A stretch of 64,000 nt of DNA. Source: Flaccisagitta enflata (Eukaryota; Chaetognatha; Sagittoidea; Aphragmophora). The position numbers were made by a program, and so were the translations under genes. The notes under the pieces are model-generated. The model searched no databases. It was not told the origin of the DNA and saw nothing but the letters and a program-made list of their open reading frames with translations. The stretch is from positions 15,438,001 to 15,502,000 of the forward strand of contig OZ231126.1 in NCBI GenBank assembly GCA_965153355.1, in the 5' to 3' direction. Shown here piece after piece: positions 38,753 through 64,000 of this stretch. Within the stretch, counting starts at the first letter, position 1. Every line of letters begins with the position of its first letter.

Positions 38753-39010
<258 letters not shown>

Positions 39011-39359
39011 ATTTCGATTTGCAAATTGCGGTTACCTCTTATAGGCGTTGATTGCCATACCTATCAGGACGTACTGATCGAGGAGTAGATTTTTTAAAAC
39101 TAACTCTAGTAGTTCTGCATTCTAGAATAAAGTCGAGCTATTGCATGACCTAATGGAATATCTGGATCGTTGTTTACAGTATAGCGCCGCAGGTCTGCGA
39201 AAAGTGTTTGCGAAGCCTTAAATTGTCAAAATATAAAAGATCAGTACTTGTATTATGCAATTACGGTAACAACTGTTTTGGTCAATTACTTTGAGAGGCG
39301 TCCTTGGTAGCCCTTGCCTGTGGGGCTCCGTAAATCAGCACCTTGATATTTTTTTTTTT

Positions 39360-40838
39360 AGTCGCGTGCACGCGACTCTATGACCCACTCTGTCCGTCTG
39401 TCTGTCGGTCGGTCCGTCGGTCACACTTAGCTTTCGTTAGCTTTTTTTTGTTGCTTTATGTTATTTTAAGTCATTTCAGGTCATTTTAAGTTATTCTTTG
39501 TCATTCTAAGTCCTTCTAAGTCATTCTAAGTCACTCCAAGTCATTCTAAGTCACTTTAAGTCATTTTTTGACTTTTGAAGTTTTTGTTGTTTTATGTCAT
39601 TTTAAGTCATTTTAAGTCATTTTAAGTCATTTTAAGTCATTTTAAGTTATTCAAAGTCATTCTAAGTCATCCTAAGTCATCTTAAGTCATTCTAAGTCAT
39701 TCTTAGTCACAAAGTCATTTTTTGACTTTTGAAGTTTTTGTCATTCTACACCATTTAAAGTTATTTCAAGTCATCTCAATTCATTTCAAGTCATTCTTAG
39801 TAATTCTAAGTTATTTTAAGTCTGGTTTGAGTCTGGTTAAGTCTGGTTAAAGTCTGGTTCAAATCTGGTTTAAGTCTGGTTTAAGTCTGGTTTAGTTCAG
39901 GTTTAAGTCTGGTTTATGTCTGATTCTGGTCTGGTTCATGTCTGGTTTAAGTCTGGTTTTAGTCTAGTATAAGTTTGGCTTAAGAGTTAAATCATTCTTA
40001 GTCATTCTGAGTCACTAGAAGTCATTCTGAGTCACTAGAAGTCATTCTGAGTCACTATAAGTCAGTCCGAGTCTGTAAGGTTTAGCATTTTTTCACCGTT
40101 TTATGTCTTTTCAAGTCATTTTAAGTCATTTTTAGTCAATCTTAGTCATTCTAAGTCATTCTAAGTCATTCTAAGTCAATTTAGGTCATTTTTTTTTTGT
40201 GATTGCAGTTTTTGTCATTTTTTGTCATTTTACATCATTCTAAGTCATTTGAAATCATTTTAAGTCATTTTAAATCATTTTAAGTCATTTTTAGTCATTT
40301 TAAGTCATTCTTTGTCATTCTGAGTCACTATAAGTCATTCCATTTTACATCATTTTAAGTCTGGTTTAGATCTGATTTAAGTTTGGTTAAGGTCTGGTTT
40401 AAGTTTGGTTAAGATCTAGTTTAAGTCTGGTTTAAGTCTGGTTTAGGTCTGGTTTAGGTCTGGTTTAAGTCTAGTCTGGTTTGAGTCTAGTTTGAGTCCG
40501 GCTTGAGTCTGGCTTGAGTATGCTTTGAGTCTGGCTTGAGTCTGCTTTGAGTCTGGCTTGAGTCTGGCTTGAGTCTGGCTTGAGTCTGGCTTGAGTCTGG
40601 CTTGAGTCTGGCTTGAGTCTGGCTTGAGTCTGGCTTGAGTCTGGCTTGAGTCTGGCTTGAGTCTGGCTTGAGTCTGGTTTAAGTCTGGTTTAAGTCTGGT
40701 CTAAGTCTGGTTTAAGTCTGGTTTAAGTCTGGTTTAAGTCTGATTTAAGTCTGGATTAAGTCAATGAAATGATACAATAAGGAGTCAGGTCAATTCAGTT
40801 ACCATCATCTCGCACGCGACTTAAAGGTGTTGGCCTTG
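39360..40838 (+). mobile_element. Family A copy swollen to 1.5 kb by minisatellite core
   Basis: Left end AGTCGCGTGCACGCGACTCT and (GGTC)n, right end CTCGCACGCGACTTAAAGGT and GGCCTTG, as in the 242-bp copy at 17305. Between them lie first dozens of TTTTAAGTCA(TT) units, then long runs of TCTGGTTTAAG and, at 40490-40675, near-perfect TCTGGCTTGAG. No gene inside. Confidence 0.88.
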
Positions 40839-41029
40839 TTTTTTTTGAAATTACTGGTCATATTCACCCACTCATTCAATCTCTATTCGACTACAACATC
40901 CGTCCGTCGATCCCTATTTAGGTCCATTGCATTGTTCCTACAATGCGGTCAATTGTGCGACCGATTGACCGACTTACAGACAGATGGACAGACAGAAAGG
41001 CAGACTGACATTATTTCTTATGGACATTC

Positions 41030-41330
41030 TTTTTTTCTGCTGACATTAGACCCCTCAAGACATAGTGGATGGATCGGCGCCAGTTGGTCGAGACGATTCC
41101 ATAACGACAACTCTGGCGCCCGTCAGAGCGTCAGATAGCGTCATTTAGTCGCCCATTAACCGGTCGTTGTCAGCCACCCGGGCATCCTAGTCATCCACGC
41201 CGCTGCCGCTGCCGCTGCCGCAGCCGCAGCCACCACCACCGCTCCTGCCGCAGCCGCCTTCCTCACGCCCGGGTTCTTTTTCTTCTTTCGGCTCGACGCG
41301 TGATTAACAACTATTATTAACCGTCATTAC
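41030..41330. other. GC-rich segment with (CCGCTG)n / (CCGCAG)n
   Basis: GC-rich unique sequence containing repeated GCCGCTGCCGCTG and CCGCAGCCGCAG at 41199-41262. No gene model. Confidence 0.35.
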
Positions 41331-41403
41331 TACGCGCGCGTGTCTTATATACTCAACCTCCTCATCCACAAATGTCCTACCTTCCTCTTCATCTTTCCGC
41401 TCA

Positions 41404-41581
41404 AAATCTCCATCTCTTTTTTTTTCCTCCTTCTTCACTTCCTTCTTCTCCTCCTTCTTCTTCTCCTTCTTCTCCTTCTCCTTCTTCTCCTTCTTTTCCT
41501 TCTTCTTCTTCTCCTTCTTCTTCTTCTTCTTCTTCTTCTTCTTCTTCTTCTTCTTCTTCTTCTTCTTCTTCTTCTTCTTCT

Positions 41582-41612
<31 letters not shown>
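41404..41612 (+). repeat. (TTC)n / (TTCTCC)n array
   Basis: Degenerate CCTTCTTCT passes into a clean TTC array that ends in the family B head at 41613. Confidence 0.95.
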
Positions 41613-42690
41613 TTTGGGCAGCGGCCCCAAAGGGCCGATGTCCTGAAGAACACAGGGGGGAATTTCCAGATGTCCGTCCGTCCTTCTGTCGGTCCATCCA
41701 TCCGTCCTTCCGTCCGTCCCCCCCCCCGTTCAAATTTGCCCTCCCAGCCCTCAATCTAGCCTTCGAGGCCTCAAATCAGCCTTCTAGGCTGCAAACCAGC
41801 CCCCCCCCCCCCCGCCTCAAATTTGCCCTCCAAAATTCAAATCTGCCCTCTATGCCTTTACTATCTAGAACAAAAGTATATCGGCAAGATCATTATCAGG
41901 CGTGTAATTCATCAAATGACTAGAAAAACCATAATTTAATCTTTGAGATTTTTTGTATGTATCATGTGAACAACAATAATGGCCCAAATTATCTTCACAT
42001 GCTCTTGAAGAGGTATTTGGAGAAAGGATGATATGGTCTTCCCTCACACTTGTAGAGCAGAATTTTTGTATCTATATCAAACGATGCGCGATACCTTCTC
42101 CTCAGCTGCTTACTTACCAACCATCTGATCTGAGTGATCTGAGTGACCATGGAAATGACAAGGCGATCCTATGGCATCACTCTAGCAGCCTAAAAGTTGG
42201 ACAACAATCTTTAACTAACAAAAAATAACACTTAGCCAAGTACCAAAAGCGATAAGAAATAGAATATAATTTTCAGCTATTTTCATTTGAAGTAGTAATC
42301 TTGTTTTGCCTGTCATTTCTAAACAAATTGAGCTACAAGAACGCGGTTGGTGGCACTAGATCAGAAATTCGATGGCCTTTCAGAATCTCACCGATATTTT
42401 ATATTATTTTTCATTTTCAGCAAAGATATGACCCAAAACGCTCGCCGATATATATATGTTCTAGATAGTATTCTGCCCTCCAGCCTTCAAATATGCCTTC
42501 AGTGGCCTAAATCAGTCATCTAAGGCCTGAAATATGCCCCCTCAGGACGTCTGGAAATTTCCCCCTGTGTTCTACAGGACATTGGCCCTTTGGGGCCACA
42601 GCCCTGCTCTCACTCCACTACTTCTCTGAATTAACCCCAGCAGGGCATCGGGTACCGCTGACATTGTGCGACCCCTGGATGATTAGTTCT
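41613..42690 (+). mobile_element. Family B element interrupted by a MITE
   Basis: The left arm GGGCAGCGGCCCCAAAGGGCC..AACACAGGGGGG and its inverted partner (CCCCCTGTGTTCTACAGGAC..GGGCCACAGCCC, to about 42607) bound core units such as CTTCGAGGCCTCAAATCAGC. GGGCATCGGGTACCGCTGAC follows. The 608-bp MITE lies within the core. Confidence 0.65.
41861..42468. mobile_element. TA-flanked MITE inside a family B element
   Basis: The ends CTATCTAGAACAAAAGTATA and, inverted, CTATCTAGAACATATATATA have TA on each side. Removing it rejoins the surrounding TTCAAATCTGCCCTC-type core repeat. Confidence 0.75.
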
Positions 42691-43213
42691 TCTTCTTCTA
42701 CTACTTCTTCTACTTCTTCTCCTCCTCCTCCTCCTCTCCGCGCAATGATCCTGGGCCTCAAGCTTCCAGATGGCACCAGCCGACGCAGAATAGCGAATTA
42801 GTGATCTAAAGACTGGAAATAAAAATGCCAAAATCTCGCCATCTAGAAGAAGTTTTTTTTTTTTTTTCTGAAAGGGGGGGATTAAAACCTTGATTAACAA
42901 GGGCATACATACGGGAAACATTATGTAGATGGTGTTTGTATTCACGACAGTCCAAATTGGATGTCCAGAGAAAGCCAGGCACTGTGTTAGGGACAAACGG
43001 TACAAACCTACGGACCAACCGAATTTACTCGGCTCAAATCAAGTTATCAAGGTGGGTAAAGAATGGTTTTTTTTTCCAGACATCAAAATTTAGATAATAA
43101 ACATGGAGGATAAAACATCTGCATACAGTTCTTAGCCTCTAGAAATCTTCACAATCAAATCAGATGAAACACAAATTGCGCTGTTAAGTGTTTTCCTCCA
43201 GTCATAACCGGAT
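42691..43213. other. Upstream flank of the membrane-protein gene
   Basis: Holds a short CTTCTTCTA/CTCCTC run (42687-42736). The rest looks unique. The promoter and 5' UTR probably lie here; no TATA box is convincing. Confidence 0.35.
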
Positions 43214-43219
43214 TGAGAA

Positions 43220-43509
43220 ATGGCGACTGGCCGAGGAGCGGAGACGCGCGTTGTAATGGAACAATGGCACTGCAACGGCGTTACAGGCGGATACGCTAAT
43301 GAAGGCGGACTCAGAAGCAGTGGAAACACGGCTGCCGCTGTCCACAGTTGCCCTGGCCACAGCGGCGTTGCCCACAGCCACGCAGGCGCGGGTGGTGGTA
43401 TCGGCCCCAAAATTTGCACCCACAAATGCGACCAAGTTTTGGCCGGCTTCGCCTTCATTTTGGGTCTAATCACGTTTGGTTTCACTTTATACGGAGAGAT
43501 AGTCATCTC
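43220..43509 (+). CDS. Small multi-pass membrane protein, exon 1
   Basis: The ATG follows an in-frame TGA by one codon (43214-43216), fixing this as the first Met. The 96 codons give a Gly/Ala/His-rich N-terminus of about 70 residues, a CxxxC motif (CTHKC, 66-70) and a first membrane segment (about 73-91, LAGFAFILGLITFGFTLYG). The exon ends TC/GTAAGG, phase 2. A shadow reading would stop at the TAA spanning the donor. I do not recognise the family; hydrophobic spacing recalls MS4A/TMEM176-like tetraspans, but this is only resemblance. Confidence 0.6.
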
Positions 43510-43593
43510 GTAAGGCACTTGGTCAATCAAGGTTTACGACACGCGTTTGCAAACAACCTTGTTGCTGCTGGATGGTTTTGCTGTTGGTTACGC

Positions 43594-44262
<669 letters not shown>

Positions 44263-44341
44263 TGACGATGCTGTTGTTTTTGACCTCGTTAACGACGTTG
44301 ATGATGCTGTCGTTCTCAACCTTTCCCCCTCGCTCTATCAG

Positions 44342-44538
44342 GGGAGGTCAACGGGTGCCGATGCCATCAGCGTTTTGGATCGGGGCTATCATCTGTTTGT
44401 CTCTCGGCATCATCGCTTTAGTTTTCCTCTTCAAAGGCAAGAACTGCAATTTGGTGGTCCCAATCATCGGCATCATTGGAATCGTGGCTTCAATCAGCTA
44501 CTTCATGTTCCTGTTGTCCATTTGGATTCGATATCAAG
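44342..44538 (+). CDS. Small multi-pass membrane protein, exon 2
   Basis: After acceptor CGCTCTATCAG the first base completes Ser (TC+G), so phase agrees with exon 1 across a 0.8-kb intron made of ATG/GAT repeats. The 65 codons hold two membrane helices: FWIGAIICLSLGIIALVFLF and, after KGKNCN, LVVPIIGIIGIVASISYFMF. The exon ends CAAG/GTAATA, phase 1. Without splicing it would read on to a stop at 44586-44588. Confidence 0.65.
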
Positions 44539-44609
44539 GTAATATGGTCCAAGGCACAATGACGACGTGTAACATGCAGCGAAGATAACGTGCGCACACT
44601 GCACGCCTT

Positions 44610-44889
<280 letters not shown>

Positions 44890-44999
44890 GCCTGATCTCG
44901 GCTATTTCTTTCACTGAGCCATCCTGGCTCTCTTTTCACAATTTGGCTGAGCCCGACCAAAAAGACGCGAACCCGCTAAAGTATGTCATGAAACCCTAA
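44890..44999 (+). CDS. Small multi-pass membrane protein, putative last exon
   Basis: Acceptor ACAAACAG, at the end of the CA array, opens a phase-compatible exon. It encodes G then LISAISFTEPSWLSFHNLAE and on to KYVMKP, stop TAA 44997-44999. No clear fourth helix is present. The acceptor lacks a pyrimidine tract, which is a weakness. Total protein would be about 198 residues. Confidence 0.42.
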
Positions 45000-45044
45000 T
45001 TTGCATATTGAAGCAACGAAGAACAACACCTTGTTTGAGCGAAA

Positions 45045-45050
45045 AATAAA
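45045..45050 (+). terminator. AATAAA poly(A) signal of the membrane-protein gene
   Basis: AATAAA begins 46 bases after the TAA at 44997-44999, in AT-rich sequence followed by a T-rich stretch. This supports the three-exon model. Confidence 0.5.
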
Positions 45051-45808
45051 AGTTTTTCCTATTGATTACTCGATTAAAGTACTTTTTTTTATCTTTTTGG
45101 ATTTACGCAAGTACTATCGACGGTTTTCAACATTTTTTCCGCAATAAACTGTCTCTTAGCTGACTTAAGCTAGTGGATTTTATGTTGGCGAAGCATTATA
45201 TAAAGAAATCCACACAATCAATGAGATGTAATAGTAAATTTATACATTATATTTCTTATCCTTCTTTGAAACGACCTGAGGATCGGGTAGTCGAATATCC
45301 TAGTTGCAACATCATCGAGGCGATGGGAGAGAGAATCCTTCTCAACTTGTTGATCCAAACCAGTTAAGGGACGGCAACATAGGAATGATGCGCAGTTTGT
45401 CACTTCCGCTTCCATTTTTGCAGTTCAAATACTAGTAGCTATCACATCCTACAAATTGGGAGCGCTCAACCGCTTCCATATCCTTAATCAGAACACAACA
45501 AATGACAGACGGGCCGATGGACGGACAATTCCTCCTACAGTATAGCCGGTCCCAAACAGAAAACTTTTCCTGAATTAATTCATAGATTTAGCACCGAATG
45601 ATCAAATGATTCAGTATGCGAATTATGAAATAGATTGAATTTTGAATCACCAATAGGTCCCATAAAGATTCAGCATGTATGCAACTTGTGAAGACGATAT
45701 CTGATTTGAAAGAGCCTCCCGGACTCACATCCAGCAAAACATGAAAGACCCACAGCAAAATAGAGAGCGTCGGGCTCGCGGGCTCGCGGGCTCGCTTTAA
45801 AATCAGGC

Positions 45809-45886
<78 letters not shown>

Positions 45887-46433
45887 AGTACAGTGAATCC
45901 GCCTAGATGTACACGGCTTTCAGTCGCTTGCGTTTTGGAGTGACTAGTTCCCCATGAAGATTGATGTTTTTAAAAGATTTCTTTCTCTGATATCATGACA
46001 ATTACAGGAAAGACTCGGGATTCAAGGTCCGGCGATCAATGACTTAGTTGATCAACCACAAACTCCGTGAAGGCGACAACATTAGAAAGACGTTGGCCAA
46101 ACTTGATACTACCCGGCCGGGGTATACTCCCCAATACCCTTATCATTTTCGGCCATAGTCGTCTTCGTCATGTTCGACAGCAAGTGCTAGTATTGAAGAC
46201 ACCAAGAAAAAAATGACATAAAGGAATTTTAGTTGTCAAGACATGTCTGCAATGATGAATGAAATTGTAAGTAGAAACTCGTAACATTTAGATAGCCTTG
46301 ATTGAATATACAGCTTAACTCGATGTCGTTCCACGGCCAGGATCTCTAAGTATACGAGTCCCTCAGTCCAACATTTGGTCTGTCCCTCTGTCTGTCCGTT
46401 CATCCGCTACGCAAGTTCAACTAGGAAAACTCT
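45051..46433. other. No gene recognised between the membrane-protein gene and the 46.4-kb repeats
   Basis: Unique-looking sequence apart from the AC array and GGGCTCGC triplets. Confidence 0.45.
45809..45881 (+). repeat. (AC)n array
   Basis: About 36 AC units, preceded by a triple GGGCTCGC repeat (45771-45794). Confidence 0.95.
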
Positions 46434-46555
46434 CTAGGTCGCAGGCGGTTGGGCAGGAGCCTAAAACTAACTTTGTGACAAAACTAACTTTGTGACTGAC
46501 CGATCAACCGACTAACCGACTCAAAACTGGCTGATAGAGTTGCGTGTCCGCGGTT
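46434..46555 (-). mobile_element. Family A short diverged copy
   Basis: Inverted: ACCGCGGACACGCAACTCTA, GGTTAGTCGGTTG, twice AAAGTTAGTTTTG, and CCAACCGCCTGCGACC. Confidence 0.6.
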
Positions 46556-47295
46556 AAAAATCTAACGCTGAATACAACCACGGGAGTCATAAATGAGCAC
46601 TATGAAACTATGTTCTTGCACCTCAAAAGGAAGGTTTGTCCATCTGCTAAATGTATATCGTTCGTCGATCAGCCTAGAACTGATTATTGCTTGGTCGGGC
46701 TTATGTCCCCAGTAAAGCTAAAATCCAGAGACCATAGCAGCTTCCATATCAAACTATCGTGACTTGATCGTGGGCTTGATGACTTGGTTTTGGACCAAAA
46801 GGCCTTTACAGGGTGTACCAACTCAGTTGTAACATAAAGAATCGATGTATCTCTGCTTCTAAAGAAGATAATCCCATTCTGAAAAAAGTTCCAAAGAGCT
46901 CTTAAAAAACAATTTTTGCTCATGCTAATAAAATTTTTCCGTCCAGAAAAGAATTTTACACATTCACAACCTAAAATGACGCAGCTATTTCTCAATTTGC
47001 AATTTTGGCTGACATTGCTCTTAGACACTTTTTCTTTAAGAGGCTCTCATTTCTAAACGGATTGAGCCAGAGACCTGAGATTGGTCTCAAATTGAAGATT
47101 TTTTGCAGTAGTTTTTAGCCCCATTAAAAGACAACCTCAAAATATTGAAGATATTGTTTTTTCTTTTTTTCAAAACCACATTTAAAAAAAACAGCTTGAT
47201 TTTCAGAAGCATGAATTTGGCAAATATCATGCTATCTTTTAAAAAAAATGTAAATTTTTCTATCAAATCTCTTTCACTATGCAGGATACCTTTAA

Positions 47296-48102
47296 CAGAC
47301 AGTGGACAAAACAAAATAGGTAGAGAGCTCACTCTGTTGGCTTTGATCCAACCTACTGTTATCAAACAGCAGGCTGTAAACAACAACTGGTTGTAAAAAT
47401 TACAGCCGGCTATCATGCTACAAATTTGGCAAAAATCCAACTTTCACCAAATAGAATGAGACCTGCAAATTCATAATCCTGGTGAAATTCTGACAAGTTT
47501 GATATGTAACAACATATACTTTTATATGAAAATAAAAATCTTTTATCAATGTTTGATAAAGTTATAATGCAATGTTAAAAGATTTTTTCTTATAAAAAGT
47601 ATGGTCTTGTAGTAGGAGAGTTAGCGTCCTTTTGTCTTTTGTTTTTAGCGGTCAATCACTTGAAAGCGGGTAACAAGTTAGGGTTAGGGGTAGGGTTAGT
47701 GTTAGGGTTAGGGATAAGGTCAGGGATAGTCTTAGGGATCAGGTTAGGGTTAGGGTTAGGGCTAGTGTTAGGGTTAGGGGTGCTTTAGAGCTTAATATCT
47801 ACTCGCCGATTGAAAGTTTGCTCTGGCGGAATTTTTGGGAAACTCAAGTGCGATACTTCATCTACAAAATGACCAAAAGTATTAAGTGTGACATGTCAAT
47901 ATTCTCAGAATTTCATCAGGATTATGAATATGCAAGTCACGTTCTATTCTATTTAGGTTGGATTTTTGCCAATTTTGTAAGATGACAGCTGGCTGTAATT
48001 TTCACAACCAGTTGTTGTTTACAGCCTGCTGTTTAATAACAGTAGGTTGGATCAAAGCTAACAGAGTGAGCTCTCTACCAATTTTGTTTTGTCCACTGAC
48101 TG
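47296..48102. mobile_element. GGACAAAAC-family MITE, TTAA duplication, nested
   Basis: Ends CAGACAGTGGACAAAACA and GTTTTGTCCACTGACTG are flanked by TTAA. The inverted arms (CAGGCTGTAAACAACAACTGG and complement) run about 140 bases. The centre holds a degenerate TTAGGG tract. Confidence 0.78.
47676..47785 (+). repeat. Degenerate TTAGGG-type telomere-like tract
   Basis: About a dozen hexamers such as GTTAGG, TTAGGGG and TAGTGTTAGGG. TTAGGG is the common metazoan telomere unit. The tract sits inside a MITE, so it probably arose with or within that element rather than from a chromosome end fusion. Confidence 0.75.
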
Positions 48103-48421
48103 TTAATTTGAGTCCAACTCTTCATGTTTTATCAAATCATTTACAGATAATAGCTAAACAAAGAGTAATTGTCATAGGAGATCAATGAAAAATGGCAAAA
48201 TGGTTGCAAAAAGGCATGTACTTCCAAGCCATTTTTCCATGACTGTTAATAGTTACCTTCCTATCATTTTCCTCTTATTGAGCAAAAATCGTTTTTCAAA
48301 AGCTCTTTAGAACTTTTTTCAGAATTAGATTATCTTTTTTAGAAGCAGAGATACATCGATTCTTTATGTTACAACTGAGTTGGTACACCCTGTAGTTTAA
48401 TGCCTAAGGGTGTGTATGTGA

Positions 48422-48532
48422 AGAAAAAGGAAAAAGAAAAAGAAAAAGAAAAAGAAAAAGAAAAAGAAAAAGAAAAAGAAAAAGAAAAAGAAAAAGAAAA
48501 AGATAAAGATAAAGAAAAAGAAGAAAAAAAAA
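48422..48532 (+). repeat. (AAAAAG)n array
   Basis: About 17 AAAAAG hexamers, with two AAAGAT variants. Confidence 0.95.
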
Positions 48533-48704
48533 CAACTGAAATATCTCTTTAAAGACTGTTCGTGGCTATCAGCATTCGAAAGAACATTTCTACATTAAGA
48601 CTTTCGCTGCCTATCATACCAAGGATCCAACTAATTTTGATTCCGAGCGGGTTTCTTCATAGGACAAGTCGAGCAGACACTTGACGACGTGTACTCGTTG
48701 TCAA

Positions 48705-48884
<180 letters not shown>

Positions 48885-49147
48885 ACATGCAAAACAGCAA
48901 ATTTCATTTGAAGTCCCATGGCCATACCTGGTGTAATTTTCCAAATCCCCTCCCCCTACTACTCCATGAAGCCAAAGAAAATGAAGAAACAGTAAAAGAA
49001 GAAAACAAACTTTGTCATTTATTTTGATATGCACGGACCATTTATCCTTCTAAAATAGCCAATTTAGTCAATACACCGGCGGCCACATAATCCAATAAAG
49101 AGTCAAGAAATCCATTAAAGAAAGAAAGAAAACACAAAAGAATCAAG

Positions 49148-63766
<14,619 letters not shown>

Positions 63767-64000
63767 GTGAGTTAAATGGAAACTCTGTGAAATTACTGAG
63801 AAGAAAATAATTTCATAACTACGCGTAAAAGAATTAGCAGTAGCTCAGAATTAGAAAGACCAACTTAGAGCAATAGAAATGAAGATCTGTTCCAGAAATG
63901 CCACCAATGACATGATTCTTGAATGAGATCCTGAAAAATCTTTGAAAAAAATCATCTATGCCAAAACTTTACCCAACACTTCCAAAAATAAGCTCTAATC

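Larger units (their letters stand above)
46809..48392. mobile_element. TA-flanked mariner-like MITE with CAGGGTGTACC ends
   Basis: The inverted ends CAGGGTGTACCAACTCAGTT extend about 120 bases inward and are bounded by TA on each side. CAGGGTG starts are common among mariner-type ends. It hosts a second element (47296-48102). Confidence 0.78.

Overview
The window is eukaryotic nuclear DNA from a metazoan. It has spliced genes with canonical GT-AG introns, AATAAA poly(A) signals, very dense di- to hexanucleotide microsatellites, many palindromic non-autonomous DNA transposons, tRNA-like repeats and a degenerate TTAGGG-type tract. The one gene I can name encodes an axonemal (motile cilium) protein, so the organism has motile cilia or flagella. 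The style of the repeats (Helentron/'pearl'-like short elements with tandem cores, and TA-flanked foldback MITEs) suggests a marine invertebrate such as a lophotrochozoan. That placement is inference; I cannot fix the phylum.

Layout. Bases 1-17,000: no confident gene. The region holds many copies of a short element here called family A (terminal hairpin AGTCGCG..CGCGACT), some MITEs, a 1.4-kb AAAG-type purine tract (7,583-9,006) and a 43-bp minisatellite (13,240-13,680). Bases 17,000-28,600: a dead Tc1-like element (18,059-19,483) with a perfect 320-bp triplication inside it, a 1-kb pyrimidine tract (20,608-21,583), more family A copies, a palindromic family B element (25,274-25,706) and long CT/GA/AC arrays. 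Bases 28,605-35,111: one large nested structure. A TA-flanked element with long inverted arms is filled by a 298-bp tRNA-like tandem array. That array is split by a 3.4-kb insertion with an apparent 8-bp target duplication, which itself carries family A and B elements. Bases 36,037-37,430: two long palindromes. Bases 39,360-40,838: a family A element swollen by a minisatellite core.

Genes. At 43,220-44,999 (+) is a three-exon candidate for a small multi-pass membrane protein of about 198 residues, with an AATAAA 45 bases past the stop. From 49,148 to the right edge (+) runs the 5' part of DNAI7 (CASC1/CFAP94/IC97). It consists of a start codon ending exon 1, two look-alike 18-nt microexons, then exons at 51,034, 51,473, 52,548, 52,986, 53,779, 59,640 and 63,705, with an optional exon at 61,330. 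All splice phases agree. The gene continues beyond the window.

The most striking biology is in DNAI7. The lysine-rich N-terminus is built from duplicated microexons. The exon at 59,640 is preceded by five tandem, stop-carrying copies of itself arranged as alternating A/B dimers. CT and GT microsatellites sit directly at its splice sites. The second theme is the nested transposon record: family A looks Helentron-associated, and its terminal hairpin varies in a compensated way between copies. Family B modules sit at the same internal position in two family A copies. A MITE family with 4-bp target duplications occurs four times.
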